A stretch of DNA of 64,000 nucleotides from JACRCT01 sp036504155 (GCA_036504155.1 DASXVQ010000036.1:1-64000); one strand, 5' to 3'. Positions 10,261 to 19,671 are shown, counted from the stretch's first letter. Made by a program: numbers and translations. The notes: generated from the sequence alone by a model not told the origin.

Positions 10261-11615
10261 ACCTGAACCTGCTGCTCGTCGACGACGACCGCGCCTTCGC
10301 CGAGGCCGCGGGCTCCGCGCTGGTGCGCGAGGGCTTCTCGGTGACCACCGCGCACGCGCTGCACGGGGCGAGGCTGGCCGTCCAGAGGCAGGACTTCGAC
10401 GTGGTGCTCCTCGACCGGCGCCTGCCCGACGGCGACGGCCTGCCCTACCTCAAGGAGCTCCTGGGCGCGAACCCCGGCACCGCGGTGGTGATGGTCACCG
10501 CCGACGACGACCTGGCGAGCGCCGTCGACGCGCTGCGCCAGGGCGCGCGCGACTACCTGGTCAAGCCCGTGAACCTGGGCGACCTCATCTTCAAGGCCCG
10601 CCGCGCCTGCGAGGAGCGTCAGCTGCGCCAGCGCCTGGAGCGCGCCGAGGGCGAGCTGTCCGCCCGGCACCGCCTGGTCCCCCCGGCTTCGCCGGCCATG
10701 AAGGAGGCGCTCGAGCTGCTGGAGCGCATCGCCGCGCGCCCGCGCAGCCCGGTGCTCATCCTCGGCGAGACCGGCGTCGGCAAGGAGGTGCTCGCCCGGC
10801 GCCTGCACCAGCTCAGCTGCCCCTCCGCGCCGTTCGTGCACCTCAACTGCGCAGCCATCAACGAGCACACCGCCGAGAGCGAGCTCTTCGGCCACGAGCG
10901 CGGCTCGTTCACCGACGCCCGCTCGAGCCGCAAGGGCCTGGTGGAGGTCGCCTCCGGGGGCACGCTGTTCCTCGACGAGGTCGGCGAGCTGCCGCCGCCG
11001 CAGCAGGCCAAGCTGCTCACCTTCCTCGACTCCGGCGAGTTCCGGCGCCTGGGCGGGGCCGAGACGCGCACCTCGACCGCGCGCATCATCGCCGCCACCA
11101 ACCGCGACCTCGAGGCGGGCACCGCGACGGGCGCCTTCCGCTCCGACCTGTGGTTCCGCCTGTCGGTCTTCAAGGTCGTCATCCCCCCGCTGCGCGAGCG
11201 CCGCGAGGACGTCGCCGCCCTGGCCGAGTCGGTGCTCGAGGACCTGCGCCAGGAGCTGGGCCGGCCGGTGCTGCGCCTGGGCGAGCGGGGCTGGGAGCGC
11301 CTGCGCGCGTACCCGTTCTACGGCAACGTGCGCGAGCTCAAGAACGTGCTCGAGCGCGCCGCGGTGGTCGAGCGGGGCCCGGAGCTGACGCTGGACTTCC
11401 TCAAGCCCGAAGGCGAAGGCCAGGTCGGCGCCCCGGCGCGCGACGGCAGCGAGTTCACGGTCGCCGGCCCGCCCATCACGCTGGAGGAGCTGCAGAACCG
11501 CTACGTCGCCCATGTCGCGGAGCGGCTGGGCGGCAAGCGCATGGAGGCCGCCGAGATCCTCGGCATCTCCTACCCCACCCTCGCCAAGCGGCTGGGCCCG
11601 GCCAAAAAGAGTTGA
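10257..11615 (+). CDS. NtrC-type response regulator with altered GAFTGA loop
   Basis: 452 residues in three parts. The receiver domain has acidic DDD at 9-11, phospho-acceptor Asp53 in LLDRRLPDGDG and Lys103. The AAA+ domain has Walker A GETGVGKE at 170-177 and FLDEVGEL at 238-245. The C-terminal Fis-type helix-turn-helix reads AAEILGISYPTLAKRLG. The loop that normally reads GAFTGA and contacts sigma-54 is GSFTDA at 216-221. The central Thr is kept, but Ala and the second Gly are changed. Known NtrC relatives with altered loops may work without sigma-54, so promoter type should not be assumed. Partner is the kinase just upstream (4-nt overlap). Confidence 0.88.
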   Translation: MNLNLLLVDDDRAFAEAAGSALVREGFSVTTAHALHGARLAVQRQDFDVVLLDRRLPDGDGLPYLKELLGANPGTAVVMVTADDDLASAVDALRQGARDYLVKPVNLGDLIFKARRACEERQLRQRLERAEGELSARHRLVPPASPAMKEALELLERIAARPRSPVLILGETGVGKEVLARRLHQLSCPSAPFVHLNCAAINEHTAESELFGHERGSFTDARSSRKGLVEVASGGTLFLDEVGELPPPQQAKLLTFLDSGEFRRLGGAETRTSTARIIAATNRDLEAGTATGAFRSDLWFRLSVFKVVIPPLRERREDVAALAESVLEDLRQELGRPVLRLGERGWERLRAYPFYGNVRELKNVLERAAVVERGPELTLDFLKPEGEGQVGAPARDGSEFTVAGPPITLEELQNRYVAHVAERLGGKRMEAAEILGISYPTLAKRLGPAKKS

Positions 11616-11634
11616 AGGCCGTTTCAACTTCTTT
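11610..11634 (+). terminator. Possible terminator or operator hairpin after the two-component genes
   Basis: AGTTGAA and TTCAACT form a 7-bp stem around a six-base loop at 11610-11629, followed by a short T-rich run (TTCTTT). It overlaps the regulator's stop codon. The stem is weak for a terminator in such a GC-rich genome, so an operator for the efflux operon is equally possible. Confidence 0.3.
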
Positions 11635-11723
11635 GGGCGCCTCGCCCTCGCTCCTCCCGCGCATCGCCTAGGAAGTCCCGCGGGGACTCGCCGGCACGCG
11701 CCGTGCAGCCTCGCCGGCGCCAA

Positions 11724-13025
11724 ATGCGCCGCCTCAAGGTCCTCGCCATCGCCAGCGTCTTCCCGCTCGCGGCCGCCGCCGCCGAGCCCACGCCCCGCCT
11801 CGACCTCGCGAACCTGCCCGACCCGCCCGCGCTCGCGGCCCTGCTCTGGGATCGCTCGCCGGCCCTGCAGCCGGCGCGGCTGAAGCTCTCCTCGGCCCGC
11901 GCCGATCTCGAGCGCGCGCACCTGTTGCCCAACCCGGGGTTCGACTTCTCCTGGAACACCATCCCCGTCGGCGAGACCAACCCGCCGGGCCTCGCGCGCC
12001 CGCTGGCCAACGTCCCGAACTACGCCTTCCAGCTCAACGCGCTGGTGGAGCTGGGCAAGCGCGGGCCGCGCCAGCGCGCCGCCGCCGACACCCTGGGCTC
12101 CGCGTTCGAGGACGCCCGAGCGACGCTGTTCGACGCCTTCTTCGACCTCCAGGGCCACCTGGCGACGATCGCCGCGGCCGAGGTCCGCAGCGCGTCGCTG
12201 GAGGAGCTCGCCGCCGACGCTCGCAGCCTCACCGAGCTCCAGCGGACCCGCGCCCAGAAGGGCGACGCCGCCCAGCTCGACGTCGACCGCTCGGCGATCG
12301 AGGAGGAGAAGCTCTGGTCGTCTCTCGCCGACGAGCGGGCCCGCCTGGCGGCGGCGCTGCGCGAGTGCGGCGCGCTGGCGGGCGTGCCCTGCGAGCGGTT
12401 CGGCTCCCGGGAGGCCTCGCAGGCGTTCCTGGGCCGGCCCCTCCCGGCCGCCGCGCCGCTGGACGAACGCCCGGACCTGCGCTCGCTGGAGCTCCAGGAG
12501 AGCGCCGCGGGCCAGGCGCTGGAGCTGGCGAAGGCGCGAGCCATCCCCGACCCCACCGTGCGGCTGGGATACGTCCACGACCGCTTCCTCGTCTCCGGCA
12601 ACCAGCAGAACAGCCTGTTCGTGGGCGTCTCGGTGCCGCTGCCCGTCTTCGACCACGGCCAGGCCGACGCCCGGCTCGCCCGCGACACCGCCGCGGCGGC
12701 CTCGCGCACGCGCGCCCTGCTCCTCGACCAGGCGCAGACGCAGCTGGAGAGGCTCGGCGAGGAGCGCGCCGCGCTCGAGCTGCGCCGCGGGCGGCTGAAG
12801 GACCGGACCCTGCCGCTGGCCCGCTCGGTCGTCACCTCCCTCCAGGAGGCCGTGCACCGCGGTGGCGCGCCGCTGCAGGACTTGCTGCTCGCCCGCCGCA
12901 CGCTGGGCGAGCTGGTGATGGACGCCGCCGACCTCGACCTGTCCCTGCGCCAGCTGGCCAACTCCGCGGCGCGCGTGCGCGGAGGCGGCCCCGAGGCGCC
13001 CGCCGAGCTGAGGAGCAAGCCGTGA
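11724..13025 (+). CDS. Outer-membrane factor (TolC/CzcC-like) of a metal efflux system
   Basis: 433 residues beginning with a signal peptide (basic MRRLK, hydrophobic core, AAAAAEP). A repeated pattern of long amphipathic helices and short strands follows, as in the outer-membrane efflux protein family. Segments such as SARADLERAHLLPNPGFDFSW and KARAIPDPTVRLGYVHDRF mark the two homologous halves. Such trimers form the outer-membrane duct for RND pumps. The stop overlaps the GTG of the adaptor gene. GTG 11703 would add seven residues; ATG 11724 gives a cleaner signal peptide, but neither has a good ribosome site. Confidence 0.82.
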   Translation: MRRLKVLAIASVFPLAAAAAEPTPRLDLANLPDPPALAALLWDRSPALQPARLKLSSARADLERAHLLPNPGFDFSWNTIPVGETNPPGLARPLANVPNYAFQLNALVELGKRGPRQRAAADTLGSAFEDARATLFDAFFDLQGHLATIAAAEVRSASLEELAADARSLTELQRTRAQKGDAAQLDVDRSAIEEEKLWSSLADERARLAAALRECGALAGVPCERFGSREASQAFLGRPLPAAAPLDERPDLRSLELQESAAGQALELAKARAIPDPTVRLGYVHDRFLVSGNQQNSLFVGVSVPLPVFDHGQADARLARDTAAAASRTRALLLDQAQTQLERLGEERAALELRRGRLKDRTLPLARSVVTSLQEAVHRGGAPLQDLLLARRTLGELVMDAADLDLSLRQLANSAARVRGGGPEAPAELRSKP

Positions 13026-14278
13026 ACTCCCCGTTGCCAGAAGAGGTGTCCCGAATGCAGCCCAGCACCGTCTCCACCGCCCGCCACGAGCCCAGCGAGG
13101 ACCGCGACCCGCGCCGCCCGCCCGGGGGCGCCCCCGCGCCGCGCCGCCTGGGTCCGTGGATGCTGGCGAGCGCGCTGGCGCTGCCGCTGGCGGCCTGCGT
13201 CGCGGCGCTGCTGGCCCAGGCGCCGCCGGCCGCTCCCCCCGCGCCGGAGCCCGTCCAGGCCGACCGGCAGGGCGTGACGATCGCCTCGGGCGCGCACCAG
13301 TGGGACTACCTGACCCTGGCCGTCGCGGCCGAGGGCCCGGCGCTGCCGCCCCTGCCCGTCCCCGGCCGCGTCGGCTTCGACGAGCTGCGCACCGCGGCGG
13401 TGGGCGTCCCGCTGGCCGGCCGCATCGAGCGGGTGCTGGTGCGGCTGGGGGACTCGGTCCGGAAGGGCGACCCGCTGTTCTCGGTGCGCAGCCGCGAGTT
13501 CGCCGACATCGACAAGGACGTCGCCGCGGCCAGGCAGAGCGTGGAGGTCAAGCGCCGCATCCGCGACCGCTCCAAGGACCTCTACGCGCTCAACGCCGTC
13601 CCCGAGAAGGAGCTGCTGGCCGCCGACGCCGAGCTGCAGGAGGCCGCGCTGACGCTGAAGGCCGCCGAGGCGAAGCGGCAGAGCCTGGCGGTGGCCGCCG
13701 CCGGCGACAACCTCTTCTGGGTCCGCGCGCCGCGCGCGGGCTTCGTGGTCTCGCTCGACGCCTCCGCCAGCCAGGAGGTCTCCTCCGAGCGCGCCGACCC
13801 GCTGCTGCGCATCTCGGACACCAGCGAGGTGCTGGTGACCGCCGACGTGCCCGAGGCGGACGCCGGCGCCCTCGCCGCCGGCCACCAGGCGCTCATCCGC
13901 ACCCGCGACGGCGTGGAGCGGCGGGGCGTCGTGCAGCGCGTCGCCACGGTGGTCGACCCGCAGCGCCAGACGCTGGCGGTGCGCATCGTGGCGGGCAACG
14001 CCGACGGGGCGCTCAAGCCCAACGCCTTCGTCGACGTGACGCTCCTCCCGCGCGACGCCGAGCGGCGGGTGCAGGTGGACGAGGACGCGGTGGTCAGCGA
14101 CGGCGACCACTCGTCCGTCTTCGTGCTCGAGGGCGAGCGCCGCCTCGCCAAGCGCGACGTGCAGCCCGGCCGCCGGGGCCACGGCAAGGTCGAGGTCCTC
14201 TCCGGCGTGGCGGCCGGCACGCAGTACGTCGCCAAGGGCGCGCTGCTGCTGCTCAACCAGATCGACTTGGCCGACTGA
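13022..14278 (+). CDS. Periplasmic adaptor (membrane-fusion protein) of CzcB type
   Basis: 418 residues. After a Pro-rich N-terminus, a hydrophobic segment at about 47-68 contains LPLAAC, which would fit a lipobox. The region VPLAGRIERVLVRLGDSVRKGDPLF is the lipoyl/hairpin start, an alpha-helical hairpin follows (about 155-230), then beta-barrel and membrane-proximal domains. Adaptors join the inner-membrane pump to the outer-membrane factor. GTG 13022 is preceded by GAGGAG at good spacing and overlaps the preceding stop (GTGA). ATG 13055 is an alternative and would suit a lipoprotein signal better. The CzcA-like gene follows after 12 bp. Confidence 0.85.
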   Translation: MNSPLPEEVSRMQPSTVSTARHEPSEDRDPRRPPGGAPAPRRLGPWMLASALALPLAACVAALLAQAPPAAPPAPEPVQADRQGVTIASGAHQWDYLTLAVAAEGPALPPLPVPGRVGFDELRTAAVGVPLAGRIERVLVRLGDSVRKGDPLFSVRSREFADIDKDVAAARQSVEVKRRIRDRSKDLYALNAVPEKELLAADAELQEAALTLKAAEAKRQSLAVAAAGDNLFWVRAPRAGFVVSLDASASQEVSSERADPLLRISDTSEVLVTADVPEADAGALAAGHQALIRTRDGVERRGVVQRVATVVDPQRQTLAVRIVAGNADGALKPNAFVDVTLLPRDAERRVQVDEDAVVSDGDHSSVFVLEGERRLAKRDVQPGRRGHGKVEVLSGVAAGTQYVAKGALLLLNQIDLAD

Positions 14279-14290
14279 AGGGGCCGGCCC

Positions 14291-17200
14291 ATGTTCGAGA
14301 AAATCGTCGGCTTCTCGCTCAAGAACCGGGGCGCGGTGCTCTTCTTCACCGCCGTCATCGCGGTCTGGGGCTACGTCTCCTTCCGCAACCTCACCGTGGA
14401 GGCGTTCCCCGACCCCACCGACACCCAGGTCAACGTCATCACGATCTTCCCGGGCCAGCCCTCCGAGGAGGTCGAGCGCCAGATCGGCCTGCCGCTGGAG
14501 CGCGCGCTCAACGGCACGCCGGGGCTGGCGCGGCTGCGCAACCTGTCGATGTTCGGCCTGTCCTTCGTCACGCTGACCTTCAACGACGGCGTCGACGGCC
14601 TCTTCGCCCGCCAGCAGGTCATCGAGCGGCTGCGGGGAGCGGAGATGCCCGACGGCGTCACCCCGGAGCTGGGCCCCTTCGCCACGCCCATCGGCGAGGT
14701 CTACCGCTACACGCTCGCCGGCGCCGGCGGCGACCCGATGAAGCTGCGCACGCTGCAGGAGTGGGTCGTGCGCCCGCTCCTCATGCGCGTGGACGGCGTC
14801 GCCGACGTCGTCAACTACGGCGGGCTGGTCCGCGAGGTGCACGTCATCCCCCGCCCCTCGAGCCTGGCCTCGTTCGGGCTGACGCTGGACGACGTCGAGA
14901 AGGGCGTGAAGGAGGGCTCGCTCAACGCCTCGGGCGGCGTGCTGGAGCGCGGCTCCGAGCAGTTCGTCGTCCGCAGCGAGGGCCTCTTCAAGACCCTCGA
15001 CGACCTGCGGACGGTCCGGGTGGCGACGCGCGGCGGGACCCCGGTGTTCCTCAAGGACGTCGCCGACGTGACCGACGGCTGGGCGCCGCGCCAGGGCGTG
15101 GTGAGCCGCGGCGAGCAGTTCGACACGGTCGAGGGCATCGTGCTCATGCGCCGCGGGCAGAACCCCTCGGTGGTGCTGGCGGCGCTGAAGGACCAGCTGG
15201 GCCTCGTCAACCAGCGCCTGGCCGCGGACGGCGCCCGGGTGGACCCCTTCTACGACCGCACCGAGCTGGTCTCGACGACCCTCAAGACGGTGGGCCGCAA
15301 CCTGCTCGAGGGCGCGCTGCTGGTCACGCTGGTGCTCTTCATCTTCCTGCTCGACCTGCGCGCGGCCCTGGTCGTCGCCTCGCTCATCCCGCTCTCGCTC
15401 GCCGCCTCGTTCATCTACCTGCGCTCCCGGGGGATGTCCGCCAACCTGTTGTCGATGGGCGCCGTGGACTTCGGCGTCATCGTCGACGGCGGGGTGGTGA
15501 TCGTCGAGGCCATCGTCTCCCGGCTGGCCCACCCGGCCGAAGGCGAGCAGCGCCTGGGCGCCGTGGAGAAGATCCGCCGGGCGACCACCGCGGTGGTGCG
15601 GCCGACCATCTTCGCGCTGCTGATCATCATCGCCGCCTACCTGCCCATCTTCATGCTGGAGCGGGTCGAGGGCCGCATCTTCTCGCCCATGGCCAACACC
15701 GTGGTGAGCGCGCTCGTCGGGGCGCTGCTCTTCTCGGTGACGCTGGTCCCGGTCCTGGCCTCGCTGGCCTATCGCAAGCCGTACCGGCACCGGGAGTCGC
15801 CGGTGCTGCGCGCGGCCGACCGGCTGTACGCGCCGGTCCTGCGCTGGGCGCTGCGGCGTCCGGCCTTCCCGGTGGCGCTCGCGCTCGCCGGGCTGCTGGG
15901 CGCGGCCGCCACCATCCCCCACCTCGGGTCGGAGTTCCTCCCGGAGCTGAACGAGGGCGCCCTCTACACGACCTTCACCCTGCCCTCGAACATCTCGCTG
16001 ACCGAGGGGCGCAAGCTCGTGCCGCGCCTCACGCGGCTCATCACGGAGGCCCCGCAGGTGGAGAGCGTGATGTCGCAGCTGGGCCGGCCGGAGGACGGCA
16101 CCGACGCGACGCTGCCCAACAACCTCGAGTTCTTCGTGCGCCTCAAGCCTCCGGAGCGCTGGCCGAAAGAGACGCGCACGCTCGCCGAGGTCATCGACGT
16201 GCTGCAGCGGTCCATCGCGGACGTCCCCGGGCTGGAGGTGAACTTCTCGCAGCCCATCCGCGACAACGTGAACGAGAACATCAGCGGCCAGTTCGGGCAG
16301 ATCGCCGTGAAGCTCTACGGCGACGACCTGGTGGCGCTGCAGGAGCAGGCCGAGAAGACCAAGAACGCCATCGCCAAGGTGGAGGGCGTGGCGGACCTGG
16401 GCATCGTCAAGAGCGGCGAGGTCCCCCAGATCCAGGTCAAGCCCGACCGCGTGGCGCTGGCGCGCTACGGGATGCACTTGGCCGAGTTCCAGCGGGCGTT
16501 CCAGGCGGCGGTGGGCGGCGAGCCCCTCGGCGAGTTCTGGGAGGGCGAGCGAAAGTTCGACGTGGTGATGCGCCTGCCCCTGGAGTCGCGCGACGACCTC
16601 GAGAAGATCCGCCGCGTGCGCGTGCCGGTGGACGGCGGTGCCATGGTCCCGCTCTCGGTGCTCGCGCAGATCGACACCGGCTTCGGCCGCGCCTCCATCA
16701 ACCGCGAGAACGGCCGGCGCTACATCGGCGTGCGCATGAACGTGCGCGGCCGCGACATGGGCAGCTTCGTCAACGAGGCTCGCGCCCGCGTCGCCAAGGA
16801 GGCGCCGCTGCAGCCGGGGATGACCGTCGAGTGGGGCGGCGAGTTCGAGAACAAGGAGCGGGCGATGTCGCGCCTGACCACGGTGATCCCGGTGGCGCTG
16901 CTCCTCACCCTGCTGCTCCTGTTCAACGCCTTCGGCTCGCTGGGCCGCGCGGTGGTGACCCTGGTCAACGTCCCGTTCGCGCTGACCGGCGGCGTGCTCG
17001 GGCTCTGGCTGTTCGGCATGCCGATGTCGGTGGCGGCGGCGGTCGGATTCATCGCGCTCATCGGCCAGGCCTCGCTCAACGGCGTGCTGGTGACCTCGGC
17101 CATCGCCGAGCGGCGCTCGCGGGGCGAGCCCCTCGACGAGGCGATCGTCGCGGGTTGCCGCGAGCGGCTGCGGCCGGTCCTGATGACGGCGCTGCTGGCG

Positions 17201-17419
17201 GCGCTGGGCCTGGTGCCGGCGGCGATGAGCCGCGCCATCGGCTCGGAGACCCAGCGGCCGCTGGCGGTGGTCATCGTCTTCGGGACGCTCTCCGCGTTCA
17301 GCCTGACGATGGTGCTCCTCCCCGTCCTCTACCGCCTCTACTCCCGCGCCATCGAGCGCCTAATCCCCGTCCGGGGCCCGGCGCCGAAGCCGGAGGCCGA
17401 CACCCTGGCTGCGGGATAG
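14291..17419 (+). CDS. CzcA-like heavy-metal RND efflux pump
   Basis: 1042 residues in the RND arrangement with two periplasmic loops and twelve expected membrane segments. The start MFEKIVGFSLKNRG and the passage PDPTDTQVNVITIFPGQ are typical of the heavy-metal (HME) branch. Membrane segment 4 has DFGVIVDGGVVIVE with Asp393, Asp399 and Glu406, which match in spacing the three acidic residues needed for proton and metal transport in CzcA. The pump would export divalent or monovalent metal ions using proton influx; which metal is not decidable, as no metal-binding tail is visible. It closes a three-gene operon with its outer-membrane factor and adaptor. Confidence 0.9.
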   Translation: MFEKIVGFSLKNRGAVLFFTAVIAVWGYVSFRNLTVEAFPDPTDTQVNVITIFPGQPSEEVERQIGLPLERALNGTPGLARLRNLSMFGLSFVTLTFNDGVDGLFARQQVIERLRGAEMPDGVTPELGPFATPIGEVYRYTLAGAGGDPMKLRTLQEWVVRPLLMRVDGVADVVNYGGLVREVHVIPRPSSLASFGLTLDDVEKGVKEGSLNASGGVLERGSEQFVVRSEGLFKTLDDLRTVRVATRGGTPVFLKDVADVTDGWAPRQGVVSRGEQFDTVEGIVLMRRGQNPSVVLAALKDQLGLVNQRLAADGARVDPFYDRTELVSTTLKTVGRNLLEGALLVTLVLFIFLLDLRAALVVASLIPLSLAASFIYLRSRGMSANLLSMGAVDFGVIVDGGVVIVEAIVSRLAHPAEGEQRLGAVEKIRRATTAVVRPTIFALLIIIAAYLPIFMLERVEGRIFSPMANTVVSALVGALLFSVTLVPVLASLAYRKPYRHRESPVLRAADRLYAPVLRWALRRPAFPVALALAGLLGAAATIPHLGSEFLPELNEGALYTTFTLPSNISLTEGRKLVPRLTRLITEAPQVESVMSQLGRPEDGTDATLPNNLEFFVRLKPPERWPKETRTLAEVIDVLQRSIADVPGLEVNFSQPIRDNVNENISGQFGQIAVKLYGDDLVALQEQAEKTKNAIAKVEGVADLGIVKSGEVPQIQVKPDRVALARYGMHLAEFQRAFQAAVGGEPLGEFWEGERKFDVVMRLPLESRDDLEKIRRVRVPVDGGAMVPLSVLAQIDTGFGRASINRENGRRYIGVRMNVRGRDMGSFVNEARARVAKEAPLQPGMTVEWGGEFENKERAMSRLTTVIPVALLLTLLLLFNAFGSLGRAVVTLVNVPFALTGGVLGLWLFGMPMSVAAAVGFIALIGQASLNGVLVTSAIAERRSRGEPLDEAIVAGCRERLRPVLMTALLAALGLVPAAMSRAIGSETQRPLAVVIVFGTLSAFSLTMVLLPVLYRLYSRAIERLIPVRGPAPKPEADTLAAG

Positions 17420-17601
17420 CCGCCGGCTCGAGGAAGAACGCGATGACCCTGCGCCTCTCTTGGACGCACGCGTGGCTCGCCTTGGCGGCGTTCGGGTCGA
17501 CGCGACGCGCGACGGCTAAGGGGCGTTGGGCCTGCGGTGCGACGCCAGCGGCGCGGCGCCCCGACTCCCCATGGGCCAAGGCTGAGCTCGGGCTTCAGCC
17601 A

Positions 17602-17864
17602 CTGCTGTCACCCCACATCTTCAGCCGGCGGAGGAGGGTAGAGCCCGCCCTCCGTGGCGGGGGCGGCCTTTGTCGGGCGCTGACACGACCAAACATACCG
17701 ACACGACCCCGGCACCCTTCGGCAAGATCACGGCAGGCCCGGCCGGGCACTCCCAGCCCGACACGACCAACCGACCGACACGCCCCCCGGCACGGAGGCC
17801 GGGCTCTACCCAGCTCGCCGGCTAATTGGTGGAAATCATCCGAAGAGATGTGGGGTGACAGCAG
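17602..17864. repeat. Composite inverted-repeat element, copy b
   Basis: The outer arms are CTGCTGTCACCCCACAT (from 17602) and its complement ending at 17864. Inside them lies a second pair of arms, GGGTAGAGCCCGCCCTCC at 17636 and its near-complement ending GGGCTCTACCC at 17811. Each inner arm folds into its own hairpin with a CTCCGT loop. The core has ACACGACC-type units and a degenerate CCCTTCGGCAAG palindrome. The gene-free interval 17420-18225 holds this element and copy c; I see no gene in it. Confidence 0.75.
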
Positions 17865-18049
17865 CCCTGAAACCATGCGCGAGGCCGAAGAGGGATCGAG
17901 TAGCGACCCGACCACGAAGGTCGTGTTCGCCGTGCCGCTGTCGCGGAACCCGAGGCATCTGGTGGGGTAGTTCCCGCAGGGCGCGTCGACGACCCGGGTG
18001 AAGGGCCACACCGGTGGCGCCCATCGCCTGGTCACCCGGGGGCGCGCGT

Positions 18050-18185
18050 CAGTAGCTGCCGGCCTCCGCGCCGGGGCGGTCGGTCGATCGGTCGGCCGCG
18101 CGGTCGGGCGTGCCTGACCGGTCGAGCGCTCGACTCGAGAGCGAAACGACAACTGCCGACCCGGCACGGAGGCCGGCAGCTACTG
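18050..18185. repeat. Snap-back repeat element, copy c
   Basis: The arms 18050-18074 (CAGTAGCTGCCGGCCTCCGC) and 18161-18185 are inverted copies over about 25 bases with one mismatch. Each contains the CTCCG(C/T) loop hairpin. The centre is rich in GTCGGTCG. It ends 40 bp before the flippase start codon, so it lies in that gene's leader or promoter region. Confidence 0.8.
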
Positions 18186-18225
18186 GTGTTCAACCTCGGG
18201 CGGGGTCTGATAGGGATGGCCCTCG

Positions 18226-19671
18226 ATGCGCGAACGGATCCTGCGCAACCTCAAGGCCAAGACGCTGGGCGAGTTCGGCTCGCGGGCAGTGAGCATCGCC
18301 TTCGGCTTCGTCCTGGCGCGCGCGCTGGGCCGGGAGCTCTTCGGCCGCTACAGCTACGCCTGCTCGTTCTCGCTCATCATCGCGCTGTGCGGCGAGTTCG
18401 GGCTCAACACGCTGCTGACGGTGCACGCCTCCCGCGAGAGGGAGAAGGCGGCGGAGTGGCTGCGCAGGTTCGCGCCGCTGCGCCTGGCCACGGTGCTCCT
18501 CGCCGTCGCCGCGACGGTGGTGCTGGCCCTGCTGACCACCGACCGCTCGCGCTGGCTCGAGATCGCGCTGATGGCGACCTTCTTCGGGCTCAACACCTTC
18601 CTCGACTACCACTCGTCGATCTTCACCGGCTTCGAGCGGATGAACGACGACGCCTACGTGCGCATCGCCACGCGGCTCATCGTGGCCGGCCTCGGCTCGC
18701 TCTCGCTGCTCCTCCAGGCCCCGCTGTGGGCCGTGCTGGCGACCATGACCGCCGCCAACGCCCTGAGCGCGGGGATGGCCTGGCTGTGGCGCCGGCGCAC
18801 CGGGCTGACCTTCGGCTTCGGCTGGGACGGCGCCTTCGCGGCCCGGGCCTTCCGGGGCGCGATCCCCACCGCGGCGACGCTCATCTGCCTGGCGCTCTAC
18901 TTCTACCTGGACAACCTCGTCCTCGGGCTGCTGCACTTCTCCGACTCCGACATCGGCCAGTACGGCGCGGCCAACAAGGTCTTCGACGCCTCCCAGGGGC
19001 TGCCCAGCATCGCCATCGGGGCGCTCTTCCCCATCTTGGCCGAGCTGTCGAAGTCCGGGGACCTCACCAAGATCGCCCCGTTCTTCACCAAGGTGTCGCG
19101 CTGGTGCCTGGTCATCGGCGCGCCGGTCGCGGGCGTGGCCTACGTCTTCTCCCCGTTCGTCGCCGAGCTGCTCTTCGGCCGCGAATACGTGCTGACCCGG
19201 CCCGCGCTGGCCATCCTGGCGCTGGCCGCCCCCCTCTTCTTCTCCAACAACATCGCCGTCTTCCTGCTGCTGGCCATCAGCCGGCCGTGGACGGCGGTGC
19301 TCTTCCGGCTGGGCGCGAGCGTCGTCAAGGCCCTGGCCATCGTCGTCCTCGCCCGCAGGTTCGGCGCCACCTCGGCGGCGGTGGCGATGCTGGCCACCGA
19401 CGCCCTGCTCTTCCTGGTGCTCATCGCCTGGCGCAAGCGGGCCGGCCTGTCGGAGCCCGGCGAGCGGACGCTCGTCCTCAAGGTGGCGATCGCCTCGGCC
19501 GCGGCCATCGGGTTCTGGATCCAGACGCAGCGGCTGCACTTCGTCGCCCAGGCGGTCGCGGTGGCCGTCGCCTACTTCGCCGCCTACGCCGTGCTGGGCC
19601 TCTTGCCCGGCCGCGCCGCCGCCGCCGCCGCGCCGGCCCCCGCCCCTCCGCCTCCCGGGGCCGCCCCGTGA
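18226..19671 (+). CDS. Polysaccharide flippase, Wzx/MATE-like
   Basis: 481 residues, almost entirely hydrophobic helices (about 12-14 predicted by eye). The N-terminal segment LGEFGSRAVSIAFGFVLARALGRELFGRYSY is characteristic of the oligosaccharide flippase family. Such proteins move lipid-linked O-units or capsule units across the inner membrane. An Ala/Pro-rich tail ends the protein. ATG 18226 follows TAGGGA at about ten bases. The stop overlaps the start of a glycosyltransferase (GTGA), supporting a role in glycan assembly. Confidence 0.85.
   Translation: MRERILRNLKAKTLGEFGSRAVSIAFGFVLARALGRELFGRYSYACSFSLIIALCGEFGLNTLLTVHASREREKAAEWLRRFAPLRLATVLLAVAATVVLALLTTDRSRWLEIALMATFFGLNTFLDYHSSIFTGFERMNDDAYVRIATRLIVAGLGSLSLLLQAPLWAVLATMTAANALSAGMAWLWRRRTGLTFGFGWDGAFAARAFRGAIPTAATLICLALYFYLDNLVLGLLHFSDSDIGQYGAANKVFDASQGLPSIAIGALFPILAELSKSGDLTKIAPFFTKVSRWCLVIGAPVAGVAYVFSPFVAELLFGREYVLTRPALAILALAAPLFFSNNIAVFLLLAISRPWTAVLFRLGASVVKALAIVVLARRFGATSAAVAMLATDALLFLVLIAWRKRAGLSEPGERTLVLKVAIASAAAIGFWIQTQRLHFVAQAVAVAVAYFAAYAVLGLLPGRAAAAAAPAPAPPPPGAAP

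Noticed and set aside
17595..18167. Open frame across the repeat block on the minus strand
   Set aside because: It is made of inverted-repeat sequence, and the same peptide pieces arise wherever the repeat occurs; there is no independent coding evidence.
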